Shown in pieces: positions 16,694 to 27,000 of a DNA stretch of 64,000 bases. Position 1 is the first letter of the stretch. Each line of letters opens with the position of its first letter. The stretch is from Erwinia sp050410775. Its GTDB lineage: Bacteria; Pseudomonadota; Gammaproteobacteria; Enterobacterales; Enterobacteriaceae. The position numbers and the translations under genes were made by a program. Location: assembly GCF_050410775.1 (NCBI RefSeq), contig NZ_CP191229.1; one strand, 5' to 3'. Under the pieces are notes generated by a model. It was not told where the DNA came from. It made no database searches and saw nothing but the letters and a program-made list of their open reading frames with translations.

Positions 16694-17470
16694 TCAGCTG
16701 GCTGGCTGCCCGCTGACGATCTTAATCCCCAACTGCGCCAGCCGCTGAGCGAGCTTCTTCGGCGGCGCGTCATCGCTGACCAGCGTACTGAACGCGCTCA
16801 GCTCACCGATGCGGGCGGGCAGAACCTTACCAAACTTGCTGCTGTCCGCGACCAGAATGGTATGGCTGGCGCGCTGCATCGCCTGATGCTTCATCGGCAG
16901 TTCGTTGAGGTTATAGCAGGTTGCGCCCTGGCCGGCATCGATGCCGGCCGCAGAGAGAAAGGCTTTGCCCGGACAGAGGCTGTCCATCACCGAGCCCTGA
17001 CCAAGCGGCGTAAAGATGGCGTTATCGGCGTGATACTCGCCGCCGTTAAGGATCACTTTACAGGCGGGTTTTTCTTTCAGCGCCAGAAAAGTGTTCATTG
17101 CGCAGCAGATGGCGGTAAATGAGAGGCTGCTATCAATCGCATCGATGACCCACGGCATGGTGGTGCCGCAGTCGAAAAATACCGTATCGCCCGGCTCAAT
17201 TAGCTGCGCGGCAAGCTGCCCAAGGCGGCGCTTTTTATCCACATTCTGCGCCTGCTGATCCGACACGAAATAGTGGCTTTGGGTGCTTTTGGGATCGCAG
17301 ACAATGTAACCGCCCAACAGCACTACCGAAGAGGGCTGCTCATTCAGATCCCGGCGGATCGTCATCTCAGAAACACCCAGCAGCTGTGCCGCTTCTTTCA
17401 GATGAATTTTATCAGTCCGCTTCAGCGCCTGGGCCAGCTTGTTTACGCGCTCACTGCTACGGGTTTCCAT
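16694..17470 (-). CDS. deoR: DeoR-type transcriptional repressor (deoxyribonucleoside catabolism)
   Basis: A 258-residue DeoR-family regulator. Start METRSSERV at ATG 17470, with AGGAAA eight bases before it, matches E. coli DeoR better than the longer open frame. The N-terminal HTH (about 20-45, KEAAQLLGVSEMTIRRDL) is followed by the sugar-phosphate-sensing domain with FFDCGTTMPWVIDAID and SKFGKV. The sequence resembles E. coli DeoR itself, the repressor of the deo operon that responds to deoxyribose-5-phosphate. The deo genes are not in the window. Confidence in the family is very high; in true DeoR orthology, good. Confidence 0.82.
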   Translation of the reverse strand: METRSSERVNKLAQALKRTDKIHLKEAAQLLGVSEMTIRRDLNEQPSSVVLLGGYIVCDPKSTQSHYFVSDQQAQNVDKKRRLGQLAAQLIEPGDTVFFDCGTTMPWVIDAIDSSLSFTAICCAMNTFLALKEKPACKVILNGGEYHADNAIFTPLGQGSVMDSLCPGKAFLSAAGIDAGQGATCYNLNELPMKHQAMQRASHTILVADSSKFGKVLPARIGELSAFSTLVSDDAPPKKLAQRLAQLGIKIVSGQPAS

Positions 17471-17844
17471 GAACCGGTTTCCTATGAATAAGGCAAGCCG
17501 CCTTCCCAGATAAATCACTGCTATTTTAATAGATTGCAGCAAGAAGAGCTGGCAGATAAGCTATCTTACCCGCATCGGGAAAAGGCTGCAAATGGTGGGA
17601 GGAAGCGTGCCGTTTCGCTTAGTGTCGCTCTATTATCAGTACAATACCGTCAGTCATCCAGAAGGGGAGAGTGGGACATTCGATAATGTGGTTTTATAAA
17701 AACTGGACTGACATTGCTTTAAACAGGGGATTAAGTTCAGAGCGTTTATTGCCGCTAAATCGCGCATTCTACCAGGGAGTTATTTCTTTAAAATTTTGTT
17801 CACAGTAAGATTTACCTGCCCCTTATTTCAGAGCAGGTATGCCA
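17471..17844. other. Gene-free interval between the urt operon end and deoR
   Basis: About 370 bp with no open frame, clear hairpin terminator or recognisable regulatory motif. It must contain the deoR promoter and the 3' end of the urea operon transcript. Confidence 0.5.
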
Positions 17845-18543
17845 TTAAATCGCGACAAGGCCTCTGACGCCGTCCGCCGCCATTGTTTCCCCCCGGCCGG
17901 ACTGCACGATTTCCCCGCGTGACATTACCAGATAACTGTCAGCCAGCTCGGCGGCAAAATCGTAAAACTGCTCGACCAGCAAAATAGCCATATCGCCGCG
18001 CTGAGCCAGCTGACGGATTACCGTGCCGATCTCTTTGATGACAGAAGGCTGAATGCCTTCCGTGGGTTCATCCAGGATCAGCAGCTGCGGCTTGCAGGCC
18101 AGTGCGCGCCCAATCGCCAACTGCTGCTGCTGGCCGCCGGAAAGATCGCCGCCGCGCCGCTGTTTCATTTCCCGCAATACCGGAAAAAGCTGCCAGATCT
18201 CGTCCGGTATCTGTTTCGCACGGGAACCGGAAAAGCGGGACAACCCCATCAACAAGTTCTCTTCTACCGTAAGGCGTGGAAAAATTTCCCGGCCCTGCGG
18301 AACATAAGCCATACCCTTCCGCACGCGCTGGTGCGGCTTACGGTGATTGATATTCTGCTCCTGCCAGGTGACCGTGCCGGATTTAGCCGGGAGCAGGCCC
18401 ATCAGGCATTTTAACAGCGTGGTTTTCCCTACGCCGTTACGGCCCAGCAGACAGGTAATTTCGCCCGCGCGGACTTCAAACGACAGGCCGCGCAGGATAT
18501 GACTACCGCCATAGTATTGATTTAAATCGGTGACTTTCAGCAT
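17845..18543 (-). CDS. urtE: Urea ABC transporter, ATP-binding subunit UrtE
   Basis: A 232-residue LivF-like ABC ATPase, last gene of the urea operon. Walker A is GRNGVGKTT (about residue 37), the signature region is DLSGGQQQQ and Walker B LLILDEPTEG. With UrtD it powers urea uptake through UrtBC at the inner membrane. I place the start at ATG 18543 (MLKVTDLNQYYGG), one base after the urtD stop; the longer open frame runs back into urtD and is not used. The GRNGVGKTTLLK form and QYYGGSHILRG opening are typical of UrtE rather than other branched-chain-type transporters. Confidence 0.93.
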   Translation of the reverse strand: MLKVTDLNQYYGGSHILRGLSFEVRAGEITCLLGRNGVGKTTLLKCLMGLLPAKSGTVTWQEQNINHRKPHQRVRKGMAYVPQGREIFPRLTVEENLLMGLSRFSGSRAKQIPDEIWQLFPVLREMKQRRGGDLSGGQQQQLAIGRALACKPQLLILDEPTEGIQPSVIKEIGTVIRQLAQRGDMAILLVEQFYDFAAELADSYLVMSRGEIVQSGRGETMAADGVRGLVAI

Positions 18544-18544
18544 C

Positions 18545-19336
18545 TCAGCGCCCCAGATAAACGTCGATAACCTGCTCATTGGCCTGCACTTCACGCAGTG
18601 AGCCTTCCGCCAGCACCTGACCCTGATGCAGCACCGTAACACGATCGGCAATCGCCTCGACAAAGCCCATATCGTGCTCCACCACCATCAGTGAATGCTG
18701 GCCGGCCAGGTTTTTAAACAGCTCTGCGGTATACGCCGTTTCCGCATCGGTCATGCCCGCCGCTGGCTCATCCAGCAGCAGCAGATGCGGGTCCTGCACC
18801 AGCAGCATACCGATCTCCAGAAACTGTTTCTGGCCGTGCGAAAGCAGTCCAGCCGGGCGCTTGCGTTCGGCGCCCAGCCGCAGCAGCGTTAACACCTCGT
18901 CGATGCGGTCGCGCTGTTCGCCGTTGAGCTTACCGCGCAGACAGGCCCAGACCGACTTTTCGGTTTTCAGCGCAATTTCCAGATTCTCAAACACAGAGAG
19001 CGCTTCAAACACCGTAGGTTTCTGGAACTTGCGTCCTATACCGATCCGCGCAATCTCCACTGGCGAGAGGGTGGTGAGATCGGTGCTCTGGTCATAAAAA
19101 GCACGGCCATTATCCGGACGAGTTTTGCCAGTGATAACGTCCATCAGCGTGGTCTTTCCTGCGCCGTTCGGGCCGATGATGCAGCGCAGCTCGCCCACGC
19201 CTATCTGTAGCGAAAGATCGGTAAGCGCCTTAAAACCGTCAAAAGAGACGTTGATCTTCTCAAGTTGCAGTACTGGATCGCTTTGCGCGCGATAACGATC
19301 CGCCGGATGCGGCTGGGTAAAAAGTTGTTCAGTCAT
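18545..19336 (-). CDS. urtD: Urea ABC transporter, ATP-binding subunit UrtD
   Basis: A 263-residue LivG-like ATPase. Walker A GPNGAGKTT, the UrtD-typical VITGKTRPDNG just after it, signature LLSHGQKQ (a degenerate LSGGQ found in this family) and Walker B LLLLDEPAAGM. It pairs with UrtE. The start overlaps the urtC stop by 8 bp, indicating translational coupling. An N-terminal extension of about 20 residues precedes the cassette. Confidence 0.93.
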   Translation of the reverse strand: MTEQLFTQPHPADRYRAQSDPVLQLEKINVSFDGFKALTDLSLQIGVGELRCIIGPNGAGKTTLMDVITGKTRPDNGRAFYDQSTDLTTLSPVEIARIGIGRKFQKPTVFEALSVFENLEIALKTEKSVWACLRGKLNGEQRDRIDEVLTLLRLGAERKRPAGLLSHGQKQFLEIGMLLVQDPHLLLLDEPAAGMTDAETAYTAELFKNLAGQHSLMVVEHDMGFVEAIADRVTVLHQGQVLAEGSLREVQANEQVIDVYLGR

Positions 19337-20405
19337 GCTTCCTCCGACGGATCAGGCCAATCACGCCGCGCGGCAGAAACAGCGTGACCAGAATAAACAT
19401 CAGGCCCAGAAAAAAGAGCCAGTATTCCGGAAAGGCGACGGTAAACCAGCTCTTCGCACCGTTAACGATCCCAGCGCCCAGCAGCGGACCAATCAGCGTG
19501 CCGCGCCCGCCCAACGCTACCCAGATGGCGGCTTCGATAGAGTTGGTCGGCGACATCTCACCGGGGTTGATAATGCCTACCTGCGGCACGTAGAGCGCAC
19601 CGGCCAGCCCGCAAAGTACGGCGGAGAGCGTCCAGACAAACAGCTTAAAGCCCTGCGGGTTGTAGCCGCAGAACGTCAGCCGGTTTTCCGCATCGCGCAC
19701 CGCCGTCAGCACCCGGCCAAATTTGCTGCGCGCCAGTGCAAAACCGATAGCCAGCGTTGCCAGCAGCAGCAATACGGTGGCGACAAACAAGCCGATCCGG
19801 GTGCCAGTCGCCGTCACGGGAAAGCCGAGCAGGGTGGTAAAGCCGGTAAAGCCGTTGTTGCCGCCGAAGCCGGTTTCGTTGCGGAAAAAGAGCAGCATCC
19901 CCGCCCAGGTCAGCGCCTGGGTCATAATGGAAAAATAGACGCCTTTGATTTTTGAGCGAAAGGTAAACCAGCCGAAGAGTAGTGCCAGCACGCCCGGCAC
20001 CAGCACTATCAGGCAGAGTGCCCAGGCGAAATGCTGCGTGCCTGTCCAGAACCAGGGCAGGCTATCCCAGGAAAGAAACGTCATAAAAGCGGGCAGGCCG
20101 TCGCCAGCAGCCTGGCGCATCAGATACATCCCCATCGCGTAGCCGCCCAGCGCAAAAAACAGGCCGTGGCCGAGCGACAGCAGACCGGCGTAGCCCCAGA
20201 CCAGATCCAGCGCCACGGCGACTATTGCGTAGCAGAGTATTTTGCCGATCAGCGTCAGCGTATAGGTTGAGAGCGCCAGCGGATTCTCCGCAGGCAACAG
20301 CGCAAGAAAAGGCAGGATCAGCAGCGCAACCGGCAGTAAAAAACCAAAAGCGAGGCTGAGGCGCGGCGATTTTTGCGCAAGGGTCAGCGTTATGGGTTGC
20401 GTCAT
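19329..20405 (-). CDS. urtC: Urea ABC transporter, permease UrtC
   Basis: A 358-residue LivM-like inner-membrane permease with about nine to ten hydrophobic segments. Family blocks include DLVWGYAGLLSLGHGLFFALGGYAMGM in its early part (about 69-95) and a late segment ending in the polar tail RGVIGLIRRRKHD. It forms the urea channel with UrtB. The start at 20405 shares one base with the urtB stop. Confidence 0.94.
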   Translation of the reverse strand: MTQPITLTLAQKSPRLSLAFGFLLPVALLILPFLALLPAENPLALSTYTLTLIGKILCYAIVAVALDLVWGYAGLLSLGHGLFFALGGYAMGMYLMRQAAGDGLPAFMTFLSWDSLPWFWTGTQHFAWALCLIVLVPGVLALLFGWFTFRSKIKGVYFSIMTQALTWAGMLLFFRNETGFGGNNGFTGFTTLLGFPVTATGTRIGLFVATVLLLLATLAIGFALARSKFGRVLTAVRDAENRLTFCGYNPQGFKLFVWTLSAVLCGLAGALYVPQVGIINPGEMSPTNSIEAAIWVALGGRGTLIGPLLGAGIVNGAKSWFTVAFPEYWLFFLGLMFILVTLFLPRGVIGLIRRRKHD

Positions 20406-21973
20406 CAGTCAGTCACCCTTCCTTTCATGGCAAAAAGTCCCTGCGGCCGTTTCTGAATAAACAGCACGATCAGCGCCAGCAGCAGAATTTTCCCCAGCAC
20501 CGCACCGATTTGCGGCTCCAGAATTTTGTTCATTATCCCTAAACCAAAGGCGGCGACCACCGTGCCCGCCAGCTGGCCGACGCCGCCGGTCACCACCACT
20601 AAAAATGAGTCGATAATATAGCTCTGACCCAGTTCCGGCCCGACGTTGCCCAGCTGCGACAGCGCCACGCCGCCCAGACCCGCAATGCCGGAACCCAGGC
20701 CGAATGCGAGCATATCCACGCGCCCGGTCGGCACGCCGCAGCAGTCGGCCATGGCGCGATTCTGCGTGACGGCCCGCACGTTCATGCCCAGACGGGTCTT
20801 ATTCAGCAGGAGCCAGGTCAGGGTCAGTACGGCAAAAACAAACAGGATGACGGCGATCCGGTTATAAGGCAGTACCAGGCCGGGCAGAACCTGCCAGCCG
20901 CCCGACAGCCACGGCGGATTCGCCACCTCCAGATTCTGCGTGCCGAACAGCACGCGCACCAGCTGGATCAGCATCAGGCTGATGCCCCAGGTCGCCAGCA
21001 GCGTTTCCAGTGGACGGCCATAAAGATGGCGTACGATGGTGCGCTCCAGCGCCATGCCGATGGCGGCAGTAACGATAAACGCGACCGGCAGCGCCAGCAG
21101 TGGATAAAAAGCGAGCCACTCCGGCGCGTAGCGCTGAAACAGCGTCTGCACCAGCCAGGTTGAATAAGCGCCGAGCATCAGCATCTCGCCGTGCGCCATA
21201 TTGATGACGCCCAGCAGGCCGTAAGTGATCGCCAACCCCAGCGCGGCCAGCAGCAGTACCGAACCGAGCGAAAGCCCGGCAAAAGCCTGGCCAAGCAGGT
21301 CACCAAGCATCAGCCGCTGCTTGATTTGCTTCAGGCTGGCGACGGCGGCGGCGCGCACCTGCGCGTCCGCTTCGTTTTGCGGCTGCGTCAAACGCGTTAG
21401 CGTCGCCTGGGTTTGCGGATCGCTGGTTTCACCCAGAAGCTTTACGGCCTGCAGGCGCACCTGTGGGTTAGCATCGGCAACCTGTAAGCCGGCCACGGCC
21501 TGGGCCAGGATCGCATGGACGTCGTCATCCTTTTCGGCCGTGAGACGTTGAGTCAGCAGCGGTAGCTGATCGGCCTGCGCCTCGTTTTGCAGTTCGCGCG
21601 CGGCGGCCAGGCGCGTAGCGGCGCTGTCGCTGACCAGCTGATGCGCCGCCAGCGTGGTAGCGATCAGGATGCGCAGGCGGTTATTCATAAACAGTTTTTT
21701 GGTGCTGCCCGCAGGCTGCACGGCGGCATCGAGCGGCGTCAGCCTGCCTTCGGTAACGCTGAACGGCTGTTTATGCTCGTCCAGCACTACATTTTCTTTG
21801 CGTAAGGCCATCAGAAAAGACAGGCGCGAGGCGTCCGGCGCGGCGGCCCATTGCTGTAACAGGACGATCTGCTGCGTGCGGCTGGCGGCGGCGAAATCCG
21901 CTGCCGGCCCGGCAAAAGCCGCAGGCAGCAGACAGAACGAAAAAAAGAGCGTTAGCAGTTGTCGTAGGATCAT
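20405..21973 (-). CDS. urtB: Urea ABC transporter, permease UrtB
   Basis: About 522 residues. A signal peptide (LLTLFFSFCLLPAAFA) and a periplasmic alpha-helical, HEAT-like N-terminal domain of roughly 210 residues precede a LivH-like membrane domain (about 225-520). This two-part layout distinguishes UrtB from ordinary LivH. Three starts are possible: 22042 (would overlap the urtA stop), 21985 and 21973. I use ATG 21973 because it begins the signal peptide, but no strong ribosome site separates it from 21985. It lies about 68 bp after urtA and overlaps urtC by one base. Confidence 0.9.
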   Translation of the reverse strand: MILRQLLTLFFSFCLLPAAFAGPAADFAAASRTQQIVLLQQWAAAPDASRLSFLMALRKENVVLDEHKQPFSVTEGRLTPLDAAVQPAGSTKKLFMNNRLRILIATTLAAHQLVSDSAATRLAAARELQNEAQADQLPLLTQRLTAEKDDDVHAILAQAVAGLQVADANPQVRLQAVKLLGETSDPQTQATLTRLTQPQNEADAQVRAAAVASLKQIKQRLMLGDLLGQAFAGLSLGSVLLLAALGLAITYGLLGVINMAHGEMLMLGAYSTWLVQTLFQRYAPEWLAFYPLLALPVAFIVTAAIGMALERTIVRHLYGRPLETLLATWGISLMLIQLVRVLFGTQNLEVANPPWLSGGWQVLPGLVLPYNRIAVILFVFAVLTLTWLLLNKTRLGMNVRAVTQNRAMADCCGVPTGRVDMLAFGLGSGIAGLGGVALSQLGNVGPELGQSYIIDSFLVVVTGGVGQLAGTVVAAFGLGIMNKILEPQIGAVLGKILLLALIVLFIQKRPQGLFAMKGRVTD

Positions 21974-22041
21974 CGCAGTGCCCATTCGGTCAGAGGGTGA
22001 GAAGCGTTGCCGGGACGGTTTACACCATCCCGGCGCTGGCA

Positions 22042-23310
22042 TTACTGCGTGGCTTTTACCGGATGGTCAGGCTTCTTATCGTTGCCCGCAATGTACGGAC
22101 TCCACGGCTGAGCGCGAACAGGTTTGTCGGTCTGCCATACCACATTGAACTGGCCGTTATCTTCAATCTCGCCGATCATCACAGGCTTGTGCAGATGGTG
22201 GTTGGTCTGATCCATGGTCAGCGTAAAGCCGTCCGGCGCGGTAAAGGTCTGACCGGCCATTGCCTCACGCACCTTATCCACGTCCGTGGTGCCGGCTTTC
22301 TCTACCGCCTGCGCCCACATATGAATGCCAACATAGGTGGCCTCCATTGGGTCGTTAGTGACAGCGGTCGCCGCATTGGGCAGGTTGTGGGCTTTAGCGT
22401 AAGCGCGATAGTCAGCCACGAATTTTTTGTTTGCCGGATTCTCTACCGACTGAAAATAGTTCCAGGCGGCCAGGTTGCCGACCAGAGGTTTGGTATCAAT
22501 GCCGCGTAACTCCTCTTCGCCAACCGAAAAGGCCACGACCGGCACATCGGTCGCTTTAATGCCCTGGTTAGCCAGCTCTTTGTAGAAAGGCACGTTGGAA
22601 TCGCCGTTGATGGTGGAGATCACTGCCGTTTTGCCGCCCGCCGAGAACTTTTTAATATTGGCGACGATAGTCTGGTAGTCGCTGTAGCCGAACGGCGTGT
22701 AGACCTCTTCAATATCGTTGTCTTTCACGCCTTTGCTGTGCAGGAAGGCGCGCAGGATTTTATTGGTGGTGCGTGGATAGACATAGTCCGTACCGAGCAG
22801 GAAGAAACGTTTGGCGCTACCGCCATCTTCACTCATCAGGTACTCCACCGCAGGGATCGCCTGTTGGTTCGGCGCCGCGCCGGTGTAGAAGACGTTTGGC
22901 GACATCTCTTCGCCTTCGTACTGCACCGGGTAGAACAGCAGTCCGTTCAGCTCTTCGAAAACGGGCAGTACCGATTTACGGGAAACGGAGGTCCAGCAGC
23001 CGAAGACCACGGCGGCCTTATCCTGTGAGAGAAGCTGACGCGCTTTTTCAGCGAACAGCGGCCAGTTGGACGCCGGATCAACGACCACCGGCTGTAGCTT
23101 TTTGCCGAGCACGCCGCCTTTAGCGTTGATTTCGTCGATGGTCATCAGCGCCACATCCTTTAGCGGCGTTTCTGAAATCGCCATCGTGCCGGAAAGCGAA
23201 GAGAGAATGCCGACTTTAATGGTGTCTGCGGCCTGCGCGCTCCATGCCACTCCCATACCGATAACGGTGGCCGAAAGCGCAAAGGCTTTCAGCAGTGAAC
23301 GTCTTTTCAT
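22042..23310 (-). CDS. urtA: Urea ABC transporter, substrate-binding protein UrtA
   Basis: A 422-residue periplasmic binding protein. The N-terminus is a signal peptide of about 27 residues (cleavage after SAQA). The mature part has the type-I binding fold of the Leu/Ile/Val group with UrtA-typical blocks: GILSSLSGTMAISE, VFGCWTSVSRK, LLFYPVQYEGEE and NHHLHKPV. It captures urea (possibly short amides) and delivers it to UrtBC. The start lies 10 bp after the gntR stop. Placing the binding protein just after the catabolic genes and regulator ties transport to degradation. Confidence 0.95.
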   Translation of the reverse strand: MKRRSLLKAFALSATVIGMGVAWSAQAADTIKVGILSSLSGTMAISETPLKDVALMTIDEINAKGGVLGKKLQPVVVDPASNWPLFAEKARQLLSQDKAAVVFGCWTSVSRKSVLPVFEELNGLLFYPVQYEGEEMSPNVFYTGAAPNQQAIPAVEYLMSEDGGSAKRFFLLGTDYVYPRTTNKILRAFLHSKGVKDNDIEEVYTPFGYSDYQTIVANIKKFSAGGKTAVISTINGDSNVPFYKELANQGIKATDVPVVAFSVGEEELRGIDTKPLVGNLAAWNYFQSVENPANKKFVADYRAYAKAHNLPNAATAVTNDPMEATYVGIHMWAQAVEKAGTTDVDKVREAMAGQTFTAPDGFTLTMDQTNHHLHKPVMIGEIEDNGQFNVVWQTDKPVRAQPWSPYIAGNDKKPDHPVKATQ

Positions 23311-23320
23311 CTGGCGAACC

Positions 23321-24028
23321 TCAAGAGTTAAGTGAATCGGGTAGCGTTCTTGCCTGCTGCAGCCTGTGCAGCGTTATTTTTCTGACTTCGGCCTTACTGA
23401 CGGCAATATGCGCCGTCAGAATACGTTGGGCCTCCCTGCTTTGTTGCTGTAGTACCGCCAGCAAAATTTGGGCATGTTCCTGATAAGTTGCGGCAATCCG
23501 ATCCTCGCGGGTAAAGTCGAGGCGGCGGATAATACGGATTTTCTCGGTCAGTTCGGCGTGGATGCGGGCCATCTCGCTGTTGCCCGCCGCCGCCACTATC
23601 GTCATATGGAAGGCTTCATCATGCAGCGAGATTTCCTTGCCTTCCGCCAGCGGCGCCGCTTCGATCCAGAACTGCCATAGCTCGCGTAGACGCTGGCTGG
23701 TTTGCGCTTCCGGCATCGCGCACAGGCGACGCACGGCTTCGCACTCCAGCACTATGCGTAAGTCATACAGCTCCTCAAAGCGGGTGAAATCGAAGTCACA
23801 TACCTGCCAGCCACTGCGAAACCAGACTTCGACATAGCCTTCGCGCGCCAGCCGGAACAGCGCCTGACGTACCGGCGTACGGCTGACCGCCATGCGTCCG
23901 GCAATTTCGTTTTCGCTGAAGCGATCGCCCGGCATCAGGCGAAAATCGAAGATATCGTTTTTAATCGTCTGGTAGATCTTGTCCGCCAGCGCCTGGGGAC
24001 GATCCTGATTTTTTTGCCGCGCCTGCAT
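23321..24028 (-). CDS. GntR-family (FCD) transcriptional regulator of the urea operon
   Basis: A 235-residue FadR/FCD-type regulator. The N-terminal winged HTH (about 12-75) contains MPGDRFSENEIAGRMAVSRTPV-like sequence with the typical SRTPVRQAL; the C-terminal FCD helical domain has LYDLRIVLECEA and HDEAFHMTIVAAAGNSEM. It sits inside the operon, 9 bp after urea carboxylase and 10 bp before urtA. The natural target is the dyad at 29443-29480 with a TATAC centre, a common GntR core, suggesting autoregulation of the entire operon. Whether it is a repressor, and which ligand it senses, is not visible. Confidence 0.9.
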   Translation of the reverse strand: MQARQKNQDRPQALADKIYQTIKNDIFDFRLMPGDRFSENEIAGRMAVSRTPVRQALFRLAREGYVEVWFRSGWQVCDFDFTRFEELYDLRIVLECEAVRRLCAMPEAQTSQRLRELWQFWIEAAPLAEGKEISLHDEAFHMTIVAAAGNSEMARIHAELTEKIRIIRRLDFTREDRIAATYQEHAQILLAVLQQQSREAQRILTAHIAVSKAEVRKITLHRLQQARTLPDSLNS

Positions 24029-24037
24029 AAATGCTCC

Positions 24038-27000
24038 CTATTCCAGCCACAGCAGCGCATCGCCCGGACTGACCGGTCGACCCGGCTGACAGCCGATGCG
24101 TTTCACCCGACCAGCCTGTGGCGCGGTAATCGATAGCTCCATCTTCATCGCTTCCACAATGACGATTGCTTGTCCTGCTTCCACCTCGTCGCCCGGCTGT
24201 ACCAGTACTTTCCAGATATTGCCGTTAAGATCGGCGCTCACCAGCAGCGCATTCTCTTCTTCTTCCGGCAGCAGGTTTTCTTCGCTGGTCAGCGGCGCGC
24301 CTTCTTCTTCCTGCGCCCAGAGCGCCACTTCCGTGGCAAAAGCGCTGGTCTGGTGCTGGCGGAAGGCGGCAATAGCATCGGCGTTCTCCTGGAGAAAACG
24401 CGTGTGCTCAGCAAAATCGAAAACGGTTTCTTCGATAGCTACCCGACCCCGACCCTCGCGGAAATCTTCACGCAGCTCTTCCAGCTCCGCCTCGCTGACC
24501 GGATAAAAGCGCACCTGATCAAAGAAGCGCAGCAGCCAGGGCTCATCCGCCGCAAACTGATCGTTCTTCAGAAACTTGTTCCAGATCGGCAGCGTGCGGC
24601 CTACCAGCTGATAACCGCCCGGCGAATCCATGCCGTAAATACACATATACATGCCGCCGATGCCTACCGTGCCTTCGGCAGTAAAAGTACGGGCCGGGTT
24701 ATATTTGGAACTCAGCAGGCGATGACGCGGATCGATCGGGACGGCGCAGGGCGCGCCCAGATAAACGTCACCCAGGCCCAGGATAAGGTAGCTGGCATCG
24801 AAAAGGGTCTGACGGACTTCTTCGCGCGAGGCCAGCCCGTTGATGCGCTGAATAAAATCGACGTTATTGGGCAGCCACGGCGCACTGGCTCGTACTGTCT
24901 CCTTATAGCGATCGACGGCGCCCAGCGTGGCGCTGTCCTCAAACGCCATCGGCAGATGCACGATGCGGGAGGGAACTTTTAGTTGGCTGACGTCCCCCAG
25001 TTTTTTCTCCAGGCCCAGCAGCAGCGACAGCAGCGCTTTCTGGCTGAGAAGGCGACTGTCGTAGCGGATCTGTAGCGATCGCACGCCCGGAGACAGCTCT
25101 TCAATACCCGGCTGGCCGGTTTCACGCAGCGCAATCATCAGCAGATGCACGCGCAGACGCAGCGCTAAATCCAGTACGTTGTCGCCATACTCCAGCAGAA
25201 TATAGTTGTCGCCCGCCTGACGATAAACGGCTGCGGGCGTGGTTCCGGTTGCGTTAAGCGCGGCCAGAATGGTGGCCGATCCGTCTGCGGTTTCCGCCAG
25301 CGAAGGGATAGCAAAGGCTGGCGCGGCGGCCGGCCGAAGCGTGCTTACCCGCGTTTCCAGCGCTTTCTCCAGCGCCAGCGCCTCGTCAAAACTTACCGGA
25401 TGAAAGTAAATGCGGTCGCCCGGCTTCACCTGACCTACCTTCCACAGCTCCGCTTTAGCGATGGTAACCGGGCAGACGAAGCCGCCGAGGCTTGGCCCGT
25501 CGCGCGTCAGAATCACCGGAAAATCGCCGGTAAAATTCACCGCGCCGATGGCGTATTCACAGTCGTGAACGTTGGAGGGGTGCAGGCCCGCCTCGCCGCC
25601 GTCAGGGCGCACCCAGTCCGGTTTTGGACCGACCAGCCGCACGCCCAGCCGGTTAGAGTTGTAGTGGACCTGCCACGGCTGGGCAAAGAACTGGTCAATG
25701 GAGCGCTGAGTAAAGAAATCTGGCGCGCCGTGCGGCCCGTAAAGTACGCCTATCCGCCACTCTTCGCCGTAAGTTGGGATTAGCGCGGCATCTACGGCCT
25801 GAGGCTCGCTTACCGGCGCTGGCGTAGTGCAGGCGGCAAGCTGCGGCTGTGAAATGGGCAGCATGTCCGCCACGCGCAGCGTGCGTCCGGCATGGCCGCC
25901 AAACTGACCCAGAGCGAAAGTCGAACGGCTGCCGAGATATTCCGGCACGTCAAAGCCGTTGCGTACCGCCAGATAAGTGCGGCAGCCCGTTTGTGCACGG
26001 CCCAGCACCAGCGTTTGCCCGGCGTTGACTTCAACGGGCCGCCAGTAGCTCACAGGTTGCCCATCCAGCGTCGCCGGACATTCGGCGCCCGTTAAGGCAA
26101 TCACGGCATCGCTGTGAAAGCGCAGCGTCGGCCCTTGCAGCGTAAACTCCAGGCCTGCCGCTTCTGCCGCGTTGCCCACGATACGGTTGGCCAGGCGGAA
26201 CGCAAAATCGTCCATCGGCCCGGAGGGCGGCACGCCGATATCCCAGTAGCCGGGACGGCCAGGGTAATCCTGAATGCTGCTCCAGGTGCCGGGCTGAAGC
26301 ACTTCCACCACCTGTGCCGCAGCCGTAAAACTGTCCAGCAGACGCGTCCAGACTTTGCCGCTGCTGAAGGCCTCCGTGGCGACTACCTGGCGCAGATAGT
26401 CCAGATTGGTAGCAATGCCGTGCAGGCGAGTCTCGTTCAGCGCCTCGCGCATTTTCACCAGCGCCGCCTCGCGGTTTTCGGCATGCACAATCAGCTTGGC
26501 GATCATCGGGTCATAAAAGGCGGACACCTCTGTGCCTGTGCTGATCCAGCTGTCCACGCGAACCCCTTCCGGAAAGCAGACCTCCGTCAGGACGCCGGGG
26601 CTGGGCTGAAAGTTTTTCAGCGGATCTTCGGCATAGAGGCGCACTTCTATCGCTGCGCCTTGCGGAGCCTGAGCCATGCGCGCCCAGTCCGGTTCTTCGC
26701 CTGCGGCGACTTGCAGCATGCACGCCACAAGATCCAGGCCGGTAACGCACTCCGTGACCGGATGCTCAACCTGCAGACGGGTATTCACTTCCAGAAAGAA
26801 AAACTCATCGCGCTGCGCGTCGTAGATATATTCCACCGTACCGGCGCTGCGGTAGCTTACTTGTTCACCAAGCCTGACCGCCGATGCGAGCAGGGCGGCA
26901 CGGGTCGCTTCCGGCAGGTTTGGTGCGGGCGTCTCTTCCACCACCTTCTGATTACGGCGCTGGAGCGAGCAGTCCCGCTCTCCCAGTGCGACGACCTTGC